From Magnetovibrio sp. PR-2 (GTDB taxonomy: Bacteria > Pseudomonadota > Alphaproteobacteria > Rhodospirillales > Magnetovibrionaceae), in the NCBI RefSeq assembly GCF_036689815.1, contig NZ_JBAHUR010000009.1, forward strand, positions 100,448-164,447: a stretch of DNA of 64,000 bases, given 5' to 3'. The notes under the pieces are model-generated. The model saw nothing but the letters and a program-made list of their open reading frames with translations. It had not been told where the DNA came from and did not search any database. Both the position numbers and the translations under genes were made by a program. Below, in pieces: positions 41,590 through 49,032 of the stretch (the first letter of the stretch is position 1; the number at the start of each line of letters is the position of its first letter).

Positions 41590-41849
41590 AGCATAACGGA
41601 CGCTTTCGACACGAATCCCTGCAAGACAACAAAACCATTCAAGACTTGCTCCAAGCCATCACCAAAGGTGTCGGTTCCGGCAAAGTGACGCTGGAAGATG
41701 ACAAAGGCAAGCTGGTGATGGAGCCCGCAGGTATGCTGCGGTTAAAAATCAATGCGGCTGTTGAGGACGGTCAAAACAAATTAGACGTGCGCATCACATG
41801 GCAAAGTGACGACGTATCGACCTCTAAGAAAGCACCTTCGGTAAAATAA
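41586..41849 (+). CDS. Amphi-Trp domain protein
   Basis: An 87-residue protein with the pattern of the amphi-Trp family: an N-terminal helix (LQDNKTIQDLLQAITKGVGSG), paired strands (KVTLEDDKGKLVMEPAG, LRLKINAAVED) and a late Trp in DVRITWQSDD. This small domain is known mainly from genomic co-occurrence with the ATP-grasp and HprK-related genes. Its role may be as a carrier or substrate peptide. That is inference. It is the last gene of the operon, and the convergent ialB-like gene begins at the very next base. Confidence 0.7.
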   Translation: MKHNGRFRHESLQDNKTIQDLLQAITKGVGSGKVTLEDDKGKLVMEPAGMLRLKINAAVEDGQNKLDVRITWQSDDVSTSKKAPSVK

Positions 41850-42410
41850 CTATTTGTCTGCAGACGCCATCACGCGAGACGCTTCGGCCTTCAATTCATC
41901 AAAACCGGCCAGCGGATAGGTGAGCTTTTTCTTTCCCCGCACGGGTGATTTAAACTCGACATAAATTTCTTTGCCGCTTTTCATCTGTTTGACCAAAACG
42001 TCTGCAATGTCAGGCGGCGCAACAATGGAGTTCCCTTTTTGAGGGGACGGCATATTGATCGGCGGATGATCGTCGATGCCGACTGTGATGTGACTTTCCA
42101 GAGCATAACCGTAATACGACGCCACCACAAAACCGACTTGGCCGCGATCGAACGCGGGACCGAACTGGACGAAATCCAATCCCTTTTGCGTTTTGTTGAA
42201 AAAGTGCTTCACCATAATCCGGCAATACGGGTCCGGGCTGGACTTGTCGACAAAACACTGCGCCTGCCAAGCCCCAATGGTCTTGTGCAGAACTTCACCT
42301 TTTGTGTTGGGGGCAGCTGTAGATTCTTCGCTGGCGGAGACAGGATTGGAAATGCTGCTGAACACCCCCAACGTAGCAACCAGGACCAAAGACAAAACCC
42401 ATTTCGACAT
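41850..42410 (-). CDS. Exported protein of the invasion-associated locus B (IalB) family
   Basis: A 186-residue periplasmic protein with a signal peptide (residues 1-~27, VLSLVLVATLGVFSS, cleavage near VSAS). The mature region starts with an IGAWQAQCFVDKSS motif and a second Cys (PYCRIMV), the disulfide pair expected for the family, followed by a beta-rich body (GQVGFVVASYYGYALE, GNSIVAPPDIADVLVKQMKSGKEIYVEF). IalB-like proteins are widespread in alphaproteobacteria, and most have no defined function. Its 3' end abuts the amphi-Trp gene. Confidence 0.75.
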   Translation of the reverse strand: MSKWVLSLVLVATLGVFSSISNPVSASEESTAAPNTKGEVLHKTIGAWQAQCFVDKSSPDPYCRIMVKHFFNKTQKGLDFVQFGPAFDRGQVGFVVASYYGYALESHITVGIDDHPPINMPSPQKGNSIVAPPDIADVLVKQMKSGKEIYVEFKSPVRGKKKLTYPLAGFDELKAEASRVMASADK

Positions 42411-42668
42411 CGTTTCGCCCTTTCCATTAGCTTTTTCTCTCTACAAGCTTTTCTGAAAAAAAGGCTGTTGGCAACCGTTAAAAAATCGCGCGCTCAGAAC
42501 GTTCTTTAGAATTATTCTTATACTTGGAACATTCGTTGAAGAGCGGTTTTGGAAGTTCAAAGAAAGGATCAAATTCGCAGTAATTTAGTTGGGTATTTGC
42601 GACTCGTGATTACTCATTAGGACATTGTTTTTAAAGCACTAAAATAATGTGCACCTCGCCGCTACAAG
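42411..42668. other. Intergenic region upstream of the multihaem cytochrome operon
   Basis: This stretch lies between the divergent ialB-like gene and the cytochrome gene and is AT-rich. It has a short perfect palindrome AGAACGTTCT (about 42496-42505) and no supported coding frame. Enhancer sites for a sigma-54 activator would be expected here, but none can be named by sight. Confidence 0.4.
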
Positions 42669-42684
42669 TGGCATGCCCCTTGCG
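42669..42684 (+). promoter_or_regulatory. Sigma-54 (-24/-12) promoter for the multihaem cytochrome operon
   Basis: The site reads TGGCATGCCCCTTGCG, with GG and GC spaced by exactly 10 bases and an intact TTGC. The predicted start is about 50 nt before the ATG at 42747, which itself has GGGAGG 8-13 nt upstream. A sigma-54 activator with GAFTGA is encoded 6.3 kb away at 49033. Confidence 0.7.
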
Positions 42685-42746
42685 TTTCAACAAACTGTAT
42701 TTTTCGAAAAGTACATAGCCACAATCACCCTTTGGGAGGGGCTAAC

Positions 42747-45107
42747 ATGAAAAAGCTGTTAAGTCTGATTGTCTTGGCCGGAGCGCTCGCAGTTTGGGGC
42801 ACGACGGATGCAGAGGCCCAATCTGGCTGCTTGTCATGCCACGACGGCATTGAGCGGTTCAGTGAAGGCGACATGCAAAAAGACATCGAAAAATTCGGCG
42901 CCACGTTTAGTGACCCGGACGGTTGTACCGTCTGTCACGGTGGTGATCCGAAAGAAACCAAGGACAAAGCAAAAGCACACTCCGGTGCTGCAGCTGCTTT
43001 GACCAAAAAAGGCGGTCCTGACGCGTTTTACCCCGATCCGGGTGCGCTGTGGATTTCCGATAAAGCCTGTGGTCAATGCCACACGGGCTATAAGGAACGC
43101 CTGGAAAAAGCTTTGATGAATACCGAAGCCGGTAAGATTCAAGGCAACCTTTGGTCCTGGGGTCTGCAAAAAGACCGCAAGGTTATCTACGGTAACTACG
43201 ACGTTATTGATGAAGACGGTATCGTTCCCGCTGTGGGCACCGACGCGTACAAAAAGTACATGACGGCGTTCGCCAAAGAGCATCCCGATCAAATGCCGAA
43301 GAAACTGAAGCAAATGCCGTCGGCTGATATCGATGACATTTCCAAGCACCCGAATACCGCTGGTTACACCTATTCGCGACACGATTGCCAACGTTGCCAC
43401 GTTGGTATCCGCGGTCGCGAACGTCGTGGTGACTATCGTGGTTCCGGTTGTTCGTCCTGCCACGTCCCGTATTCCAACGAGGGCTTCTACGAGGGCAACG
43501 ACAAAACCATCGATAAAGAGCAGCGCGGTCACATGCTGACCCACCAAATGCAAGCCACCCGCAAAACCAAAGTTAAAGTGGGCGACAAGCATTATTCTGG
43601 TATCCCGGCTGAAACCTGTGTGTCTTGCCACAACCGTGGTAAACGCGCCGGTGTTTCTTACCAAGGCCTGATGGAGTTCCCATACGGCTCGCCCTACAAC
43701 TCCAACGGCGACGGCAAGAAACAAGACAAGCTTCACACCAAGAAGTACGTCTTTATCAAGGCTGACCTGCACCATGAAATCGAATCCATCGACGGTAACC
43801 CGAAGGGCGGCATGCTCTGTCAGGATTGCCACACGTCGATCGATATGCACGGTGACGGCAACATCTTTGGCACCACCTTGGCGCAAGTCGAAGTGGAATG
43901 CGAAGATTGCCACGGCACGGTCAAAAAAGCGCCTTGGGAAATGCCGTTGGGTCGCGGTGAAGACTTCGACAAGCCTTTGGGCGACAAAGGTCGTGGTCTG
44001 ACCAAAGAACTGCCGGATTACATGAAGGAAGCCACGGTTTACGAACCACAAGACGGCTACCTGATTTCTGCACGCGGTAACCCGTTGGGGAACGTCGTGA
44101 AGAAAGGTGACGAAGTCATCATGCATTCGGCCAGCGGTTTGGACTTCAAGGTTCCGGTCTTGAACACCATCGACAACACCGACAGTTACAAATCGACCAT
44201 GGCGAAAGTTGCTATGGGCGAAATTGAGAAGCACCAAGAAACGATGGAATGCTACGCATGCCACGCTGACTGGGCTCCGCAATGTTATGGCTGTCACGTG
44301 ACCGTCGATTACTCCAAAGGCAAAGACGGCAAGCCGAAGATGGGCACCGACTGGGTGATGAACGCTCAGGTTGGTAAGTCCGCAGAAAACGGCTTGGACG
44401 GCGCATGGGCGCTTGGCACCAGCGGCAAGAAGTCGCCGGGCAAAGTGTCCGAGACCCGCTCGTACCTGCGTTGGGAAACTCCAACGTTGGGTATCAACGG
44501 TGAAGGCCGCGTCAGCCCGATGATGCCGGGTTGCCAAGTGATCACCTCGGTGATCGACAAGGACGGTAAATTGGTGGCAGAAAACGTCATCAACATGACG
44601 CCGGAAGGCAAAGGCCTTGACCACTCAGCAGTTCAACCGCACACCGCAGGCCGTCAGGCTCGCCCGTGCGAAAGCTGCCACGATAATCCAAAAGCGTTGG
44701 GTTATGGTATCGAAGGCGGGCGCTTTATGCTCGGCTACGAAAAAGGCTATACCGTCGACTTGGCTGATGGCCAAGGCAACATCATTCCAGGAAAAGCGAA
44801 ACAGCAAATTGCAGCTATTCCGCAACTGGATCATGATTTGTCTGCAATCATCGATGAAGACGGCAACCAACTCGTGTCGGTTGGTTCTCACTGGGATCTC
44901 ACCGGTCCGCTTCCCCAAGAAGTGCGTGACTCGGTCGAGAAAGCCGGTGTTTGCCAAAGCTGTCACGAAGAGCGTTTCAATCCTGAATTCTGGGCGAAGG
45001 TTTCCGACCCCGGCGTGATGGATATGTACGATCACCAAGAAATGATCAAAAAAGCGCTCGAGGCCTATGCCGAAAAACGCGAAGCTATGAAAAAGATGAA
45101 GAAGTAA
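42747..45107 (+). CDS. Twelve-haem periplasmic c-type cytochrome
   Basis: A 786-residue exported protein with a signal peptide (residues 1-25, LLSLIVLAGALAVW) and 12 CxxCH haem motifs: CLSCH, CTVCH, CGQCH, CQRCH, CSSCH, CVSCH, CQDCH, CEDCH, CYACH, CYGCH, CESCH and CQSCH. Spacing is uneven, with a long haem-free stretch between the eighth and ninth and another before the eleventh. No CxxCK active-site haem of nitrite reductases is visible, and I recognise no substrate-specific family. The gene is preceded by a sigma-54 promoter and followed by a TorC-like gene that could feed it electrons from quinol. The role may be reduction or oxidation of an unknown N, S or metal compound. Confidence 0.85.
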   Translation: MKKLLSLIVLAGALAVWGTTDAEAQSGCLSCHDGIERFSEGDMQKDIEKFGATFSDPDGCTVCHGGDPKETKDKAKAHSGAAAALTKKGGPDAFYPDPGALWISDKACGQCHTGYKERLEKALMNTEAGKIQGNLWSWGLQKDRKVIYGNYDVIDEDGIVPAVGTDAYKKYMTAFAKEHPDQMPKKLKQMPSADIDDISKHPNTAGYTYSRHDCQRCHVGIRGRERRGDYRGSGCSSCHVPYSNEGFYEGNDKTIDKEQRGHMLTHQMQATRKTKVKVGDKHYSGIPAETCVSCHNRGKRAGVSYQGLMEFPYGSPYNSNGDGKKQDKLHTKKYVFIKADLHHEIESIDGNPKGGMLCQDCHTSIDMHGDGNIFGTTLAQVEVECEDCHGTVKKAPWEMPLGRGEDFDKPLGDKGRGLTKELPDYMKEATVYEPQDGYLISARGNPLGNVVKKGDEVIMHSASGLDFKVPVLNTIDNTDSYKSTMAKVAMGEIEKHQETMECYACHADWAPQCYGCHVTVDYSKGKDGKPKMGTDWVMNAQVGKSAENGLDGAWALGTSGKKSPGKVSETRSYLRWETPTLGINGEGRVSPMMPGCQVITSVIDKDGKLVAENVINMTPEGKGLDHSAVQPHTAGRQARPCESCHDNPKALGYGIEGGRFMLGYEKGYTVDLADGQGNIIPGKAKQQIAAIPQLDHDLSAIIDEDGNQLVSVGSHWDLTGPLPQEVRDSVEKAGVCQSCHEERFNPEFWAKVSDPGVMDMYDHQEMIKKALEAYAEKREAMKKMKK

Positions 45108-45134
45108 TCTTGAATTAGCTTACCCATATAAGGT

Positions 45135-45158
45135 GGAGCCAGCCCTCGGGCTGGCTCC
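45135..45158 (+). terminator. Strong hairpin after the 12-haem cytochrome gene
   Basis: GGAGCCAGCCC and GGGCTGGCTCC form a perfect 11-bp stem with a 2-nt gap at 45135-45158. The run after it is C/T-rich and not poly-T, so it may partly terminate or stabilise the upstream transcript, with the TorC-like gene 51 nt further on. Confidence 0.5.
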
Positions 45159-45209
45159 GTCCTTTCCTCCCCCTAAGAACACACAAAATAAAAAGAACGA
45201 GGTCCGCTG

Positions 45210-46355
45210 ATGAAATCGCTTTTGAAATGGGTATGGCACGACACGTCGAAGCCCGTCTTCGCCGCCATTGTGTTTGCAGCCGGTGTCATCATGTGGGGCG
45301 GGTTCAACACGGCCATGGAAGTTACCAACACCATGACGTTCTGTGTCTCATGCCACGAAATGCGAGACAACGTGTACGCTGAGTATCAAAAAACCGTTCA
45401 CTACCAAAACCGCAGCGGTGTGCGCGCGATCTGCTCCGATTGCCACGTGCCCAAAAGCTGGGGTCACAAAGTGATCCGCAAAATCAAAGCCACAAAAGAA
45501 GTCTTTCATTGGGCCTTGGGCACCATCGACACACCTGAGAAATTCGACGCCCATCGTTTGCAACTGGCCCGCAATGTTTGGGAAGAAATGGAATCCAATG
45601 GCTCACGCGAATGCAAAAACTGCCACGCGTATGATGCCATGCACGCCGAAAAACAAGGCGACCGCGCAAAGAAAGCGATGAAGGTCGCCGCTGAAAAAGA
45701 AATCGCCTGTATTGCCTGTCACAAAGGCCTCGCCCACAAGCTGCCAAACTTTGAAAAACACTTCGCGACACTGACGCAAGCTTTGAACGACGCTGTCGCC
45801 AAAGACGACTTGTCCGGCAACACCGTTGTCGCGGCTTCTAAAAATGCAGTCTATATGGACAAGGATGAAAAATCCGAAAAAGCGTTTGACGCCAATCCAC
45901 TGACTCAAATGAACGTGTTGGAGCGCGACGGCGATTGGTTGAAAGTTCGCCTGGACGCATGGGACCGTGAAGGCGGCGTGAAGCTGTTCAAAAAGCCGGG
46001 CCCACAAATGGAAATCGCCAAGCTTGGGTTCGGCGGCATGGACACGGTCCAACAAACCGAAGAGTTCATCGACAAGGAAACCGAGCTCACGTGGCACAAA
46101 GTCAACATTGAAGGCTGGGTCAAAAAGGGCGCTTTAGTTTCCGACGCATCCGTAGTCCGTAAGTATGCCGACGAGTTGTGGCGCACCGATTGCCAACTCT
46201 GCCACACCCTATATCCCGCGACCCAATACGTGGCCCGCGATTGGGTTAAAGAAACCAAAGCCATGCGCCGGTTCACAAAATTGGAACCGGACATGTTGGA
46301 GCTTGTGAAGATTTATCTTCAAGACGGCTCCAAAGACATGGTCTCTACGAAGTAG
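45210..46355 (+). CDS. NapC/TorC-like five-haem membrane-anchored quinol dehydrogenase
   Basis: A 381-residue protein with an N-terminal membrane anchor (residues ~14-34, FAAIVFAAGVIMWGGF) and five CxxCH motifs: CVSCH, CSDCH, CKNCH and CIACH form the NapC/NirT-like tetrahaem head (residues ~45-165), and CQLCH lies near residue 325 in a TorC-type C-terminal domain. Between them is a domain with SH3-like strands (MNVLERDGDWLKVRL, NIEGWVKKGALV). It would take electrons from membrane quinol and pass them to a periplasmic partner, here probably the 12-haem cytochrome. No torA or reductase gene follows. Confidence 0.88.
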   Translation: MKSLLKWVWHDTSKPVFAAIVFAAGVIMWGGFNTAMEVTNTMTFCVSCHEMRDNVYAEYQKTVHYQNRSGVRAICSDCHVPKSWGHKVIRKIKATKEVFHWALGTIDTPEKFDAHRLQLARNVWEEMESNGSRECKNCHAYDAMHAEKQGDRAKKAMKVAAEKEIACIACHKGLAHKLPNFEKHFATLTQALNDAVAKDDLSGNTVVAASKNAVYMDKDEKSEKAFDANPLTQMNVLERDGDWLKVRLDAWDREGGVKLFKKPGPQMEIAKLGFGGMDTVQQTEEFIDKETELTWHKVNIEGWVKKGALVSDASVVRKYADELWRTDCQLCHTLYPATQYVARDWVKETKAMRRFTKLEPDMLELVKIYLQDGSKDMVSTK

Positions 46356-46365
46356 TGGAGACGAG

Positions 46366-46773
46366 ATGATGCACCAGGCTGACTACCCCATCGTCGTCTT
46401 GGTCATCTTGTCGCTGGTTATGGGCGCATCGTTGTCTATGGCCAGCGACATTCCATCCGCGCAACCCATTGACGGTCCACAAGCGGCCCAATCCGTTTGT
46501 CCTCAATCTTGCCAACAGCACGATTGCGCCTGGTCCGGTGAATGGCGTACAGATGCAACAGCGCCAGAAGGCGCAGTATGTGATTGTGGTATCGCGCGAA
46601 CCCGCGCAATTCCAGGCGGTTTGTTCAGAACGCCAGATGAAGCCCGCGCCATGTGCACGGAAACCTGTGGGCTCAATGGAGATACATGGAACGGCAAAAT
46701 CCAGTCCCTTGCCGGATCGTATGATATGTGCGGGTGTAATTATGTCAGCGATTGGTGCGAACCGAAAAGTTAA
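46366..46773 (+). CDS. Small exported Cys-rich protein resembling mannan-binding lectin (MVL-type)
   Basis: A 135-residue exported protein with a signal peptide (residues 1-~27, VVLVILSLVMGASLS). It has two similar Cys-rich repeats, each beginning Cys-x3-Cys and followed by a W-x-G segment (CAWSGEW and DTWNGKI), and ending in CDCG or CGCNY. This layout resembles the MVL mannan-binding lectin repeat. It starts 10 nt after the TorC-like stop, so it belongs to the cytochrome operon. Its role there is not known. The 3' end overlaps the convergent rhodanese gene by 4 bp. Confidence 0.55.
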   Translation: MMHQADYPIVVLVILSLVMGASLSMASDIPSAQPIDGPQAAQSVCPQSCQQHDCAWSGEWRTDATAPEGAVCDCGIARTRAIPGGLFRTPDEARAMCTETCGLNGDTWNGKIQSLAGSYDMCGCNYVSDWCEPKS

Positions 46774-47660
46774 CCCAGTGCATCCCCCATATCGTTGCGC
46801 TCGTCATACGTCTCCCCGCCTTGAGCGTCCCAATCGATATAGCCGCCGTCATACAGGCGCACATCTTTCAATCCTATAATTTCGTGAATGACAAACCAAC
46901 CGATAGAAGCGCGTAGGCCCGTATCGCTGAACACCACCACCGGCCCGGGCGGTTTTCCGATCACGTCATCCATTAACGCGCGCAATTGCTCTTTGGTTTT
47001 GAACAGGCCGTTCTCAAAAAAAGCAACGGGCGGAATGTTAAGCGCCCCATAGATTGTGCCCGGGTCATACACCAAGGGATGCGTCGTATAGCCTTCGCTG
47101 CGTTCGGCATCACGAATGTCCAATGGTGGCGTTTGATAATCATCCCCTGCATAAACACCGCCCATATTTGTGATCCACTTACTGGACAAGGTTTCAACTG
47201 GGTATTGAGACGAAGTCGCTATGTTGGATTGGCCTTTATCCACCACACCACCTTCCAAGAAATAGAGATGTTTGTGCCCCATCATACGCAATGTCCAAAA
47301 TAAGCGTGTCGCCGCCGCATACGCCCAAACCCCTGTTTGGCTCGGCCAGATAACAATGTGATCATCAGGTGCTAAGCCGGATTGTTTTGCAGCACTGGAT
47401 AACTGCTGTGCCGTCGGCAACATTCCCGGCAGCCCGTCATAATCAATGAGCCAGCCTGACTGCTTCAGTATTTCGGGGCCAGACACATGCACGATACGCA
47501 CTTGTCCTGCGTGCTTCTTTTGAAGCGTGAGCATTTGGTCTGGGCCGATCAACGCAGGTGGTGTTTCTGCACTTTGAACCCCGGAAATTTGCAGCAAAAA
47601 GGCACAGATAAAGGGTACAAAAAAGACATAAAAAGACGGAATTTTATTGGGCAGTCGCAT
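46770..47660 (-). CDS. Exported rhodanese-like protein with Ser in place of the catalytic Cys
   Basis: A 296-residue protein with an N-terminal hydrophobic signal (residues ~9-25, FYVFFVPFICAFLLQ) and two rhodanese domains. The C-terminal catalytic loop reads FSDTGLRAS, where active thiosulfate sulfurtransferases have CDTGHRAS. The aligned catalytic residue is Ser245, encoded by AGC. The rest of the fold is preserved (IVHVSGPEIL, PLDIRDAERSEGY, VRLYDGGYIDWD). A single T-to-A change separates AGC from TGC, so either sequencing error or real loss is possible. If real, it may be a binding protein instead of an enzyme. Confidence 0.75.
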   Translation of the reverse strand: MRLPNKIPSFYVFFVPFICAFLLQISGVQSAETPPALIGPDQMLTLQKKHAGQVRIVHVSGPEILKQSGWLIDYDGLPGMLPTAQQLSSAAKQSGLAPDDHIVIWPSQTGVWAYAAATRLFWTLRMMGHKHLYFLEGGVVDKGQSNIATSSQYPVETLSSKWITNMGGVYAGDDYQTPPLDIRDAERSEGYTTHPLVYDPGTIYGALNIPPVAFFENGLFKTKEQLRALMDDVIGKPPGPVVVFSDTGLRASIGWFVIHEIIGLKDVRLYDGGYIDWDAQGGETYDERNDMGDALG

Positions 47661-47682
47661 AGCCTTTAATCCATTGTTTTAT

Positions 47683-47698
47683 TGGCATTTTATTTGCA
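47683..47698 (+). promoter_or_regulatory. Sigma-54 (-24/-12) promoter within an inverted repeat
   Basis: The site reads TGGCATTTTATTTGCA, with GG and GC 10 bases apart. It lies in the divergent gap before the Sel1 gene at 47797. It is also the left half of an inverted repeat TGGCATTTT...AAAATGCCA spanning 47683-47709. The minus strand lacks a well-spaced match because GG and GC there are 9 bases apart. Confidence 0.6.
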
Positions 47699-47796
47699 CA
47701 AAAATGCCATATTTTTGGCCTTTAAAGAGCACTTACATGATACAATTTTATCGTCGAAAAGTCCCGCTCTGTTCGCTGTCGAAAAGGTTCACTTTC

Positions 47797-48441
47797 ATGA
47801 AAAAAATCATCTCCTCCGCAGCCCTTGCCCTCGCTCTTTTTACAAGCGGCGCGTTTGCTGCAGGCACGTCTCCCGCCATGGAAGCCAGCTCCATCGATAA
47901 AGGCTTGGCAGCCATAACAGACGAAAAATACGACGTGGCGCGCACCGAATTCATGGCGGCCGCCGGGCACGGAAACCCCATGGGGTATTACCATCTGGGC
48001 GCCATGTATCATCGTGGCCTTGGCGGCGAACGCTCTCAAGTCAAAGCGCTGGAAAACTACCGCAAAGCTGCGGATCAAGGTGTCCCTGAAGCAGAGTTCG
48101 CCATGGGGCTGTTTTATCAACACGGCAAAGCCTTTCTCCAAAAGAACCCTGACACGGCCGTCGATTGGTACACCAAAGCCGCCCGCCAAGGCAGTGCCGC
48201 GGCGATGTATAACCTGGGCATGATGTACGCCACAGGTGAAGCTGTGCCTATTACCTATGGATCCAATCCCGACTACATCAAAGCGCGCGGCTGGTTTCTC
48301 ATCACACGCGAAGCCATGGCGTCACCGGGCGATGAAGCGAAAGTTGACGGCATCCTCAAAGAGTTGGAAAGCCATATGACGCCGCGTCAAATGAACAAAT
48401 CCAAAGAATTTCAAGACGAGTGGAATAAGCAAAATAGCTAA
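47797..48441 (+). CDS. Exported Sel1-repeat protein
   Basis: A 214-residue periplasmic protein with a signal peptide (MKKIISSAALALALFTSG, cleavage near AFA-A). Three Sel1-like (TPR-type) repeats are visible: YYHLGAMYHRGLGGERSQVKALE, ADQGVPEAEFAMGLFYQHG and ARQGSAAAMYNLGMMYATGEA. Sel1 proteins serve as protein-binding scaffolds. An upstream open extension to 47647 was rejected because the ATG at 47797 starts a clear signal peptide. It is followed by the peroxidase-like gene after 51 nt, so they may share the sigma-54 promoter. Confidence 0.85.
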   Translation: MKKIISSAALALALFTSGAFAAGTSPAMEASSIDKGLAAITDEKYDVARTEFMAAAGHGNPMGYYHLGAMYHRGLGGERSQVKALENYRKAADQGVPEAEFAMGLFYQHGKAFLQKNPDTAVDWYTKAARQGSAAAMYNLGMMYATGEAVPITYGSNPDYIKARGWFLITREAMASPGDEAKVDGILKELESHMTPRQMNKSKEFQDEWNKQNS

Positions 48442-48492
48442 TGAGAATCGCCACGAAGCGATCATTACACCCCGAAAAACAGGAGAACGAAC

Positions 48493-49029
48493 ATGTTTCG
48501 TTTGCTCACCGCTTTTGCCATCACACTCGTCTTCGCCCTGCCCGCAGCGGCGAAGACTGAGCTTTCACAGTTCACCTTCGAAAATTTAGACGGTGGTGAC
48601 ATCAATCTCGGCGACTATGACGGCAAAGTTCTCCTGGTCGTCAACACCGCAACCCAGTGCGGCAATACCCATCAACTGGGTTCATTGCAAAAAGCCTGGG
48701 AAGCGCACCGAGATCAGGGCTTGGTTATTGTTGGCATTTCCAGCAACGACTTCGGTCAAGAACCGCGCAAAGGCGAGGCAATCAAAGAATTCTGCACAAC
48801 CAACTTTAGCGTCGACTTCCCTATGAGCGACCTTACGCATGTGCGCGGCGACAAGGCACACCCGTTTTTCAAGTGGGTGGGTATGGAGTTGGGCGGCAAA
48901 AGCCAGCCGTCGTGGAACTTTTTTAAATACCTGATCGGAAGCGACGCCAAGCCCATAGATTATTTCGGAACGGCAGACGATCCGTTGCAGTCTCCCCTGA
49001 AGGACGCCATTCAAAGCGCCCTTCAATAA
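48493..49029 (+). CDS. Exported glutathione-peroxidase-like thiol peroxidase
   Basis: A 178-residue periplasmic protein with a signal peptide (MFRLLTAFAITLVFALPAAA). The family signature is present as VVNTATQCGNTHQL with the peroxidatic Cys, the Gln/Trp motif PSWNFFKYLIG and the VDFPMSDLTHVRG stretch. It reduces peroxides with a thiol donor. The exported location suggests thioredoxin-like reductants in the periplasm. It has AGGAGA 7-12 nt upstream. The stop lies 3 nt before the convergent RR gene stop. Confidence 0.88.
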   Translation: MFRLLTAFAITLVFALPAAAKTELSQFTFENLDGGDINLGDYDGKVLLVVNTATQCGNTHQLGSLQKAWEAHRDQGLVIVGISSNDFGQEPRKGEAIKEFCTTNFSVDFPMSDLTHVRGDKAHPFFKWVGMELGGKSQPSWNFFKYLIGSDAKPIDYFGTADDPLQSPLKDAIQSALQ

Positions 49030-49032
49030 GGA

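Noticed and set aside
42834..44624. A 596-codon open frame antisense to the 12-haem cytochrome
   Set aside because: It is an antisense shadow created by codon bias of the cytochrome gene, has no ribosome-binding site and matches no family.
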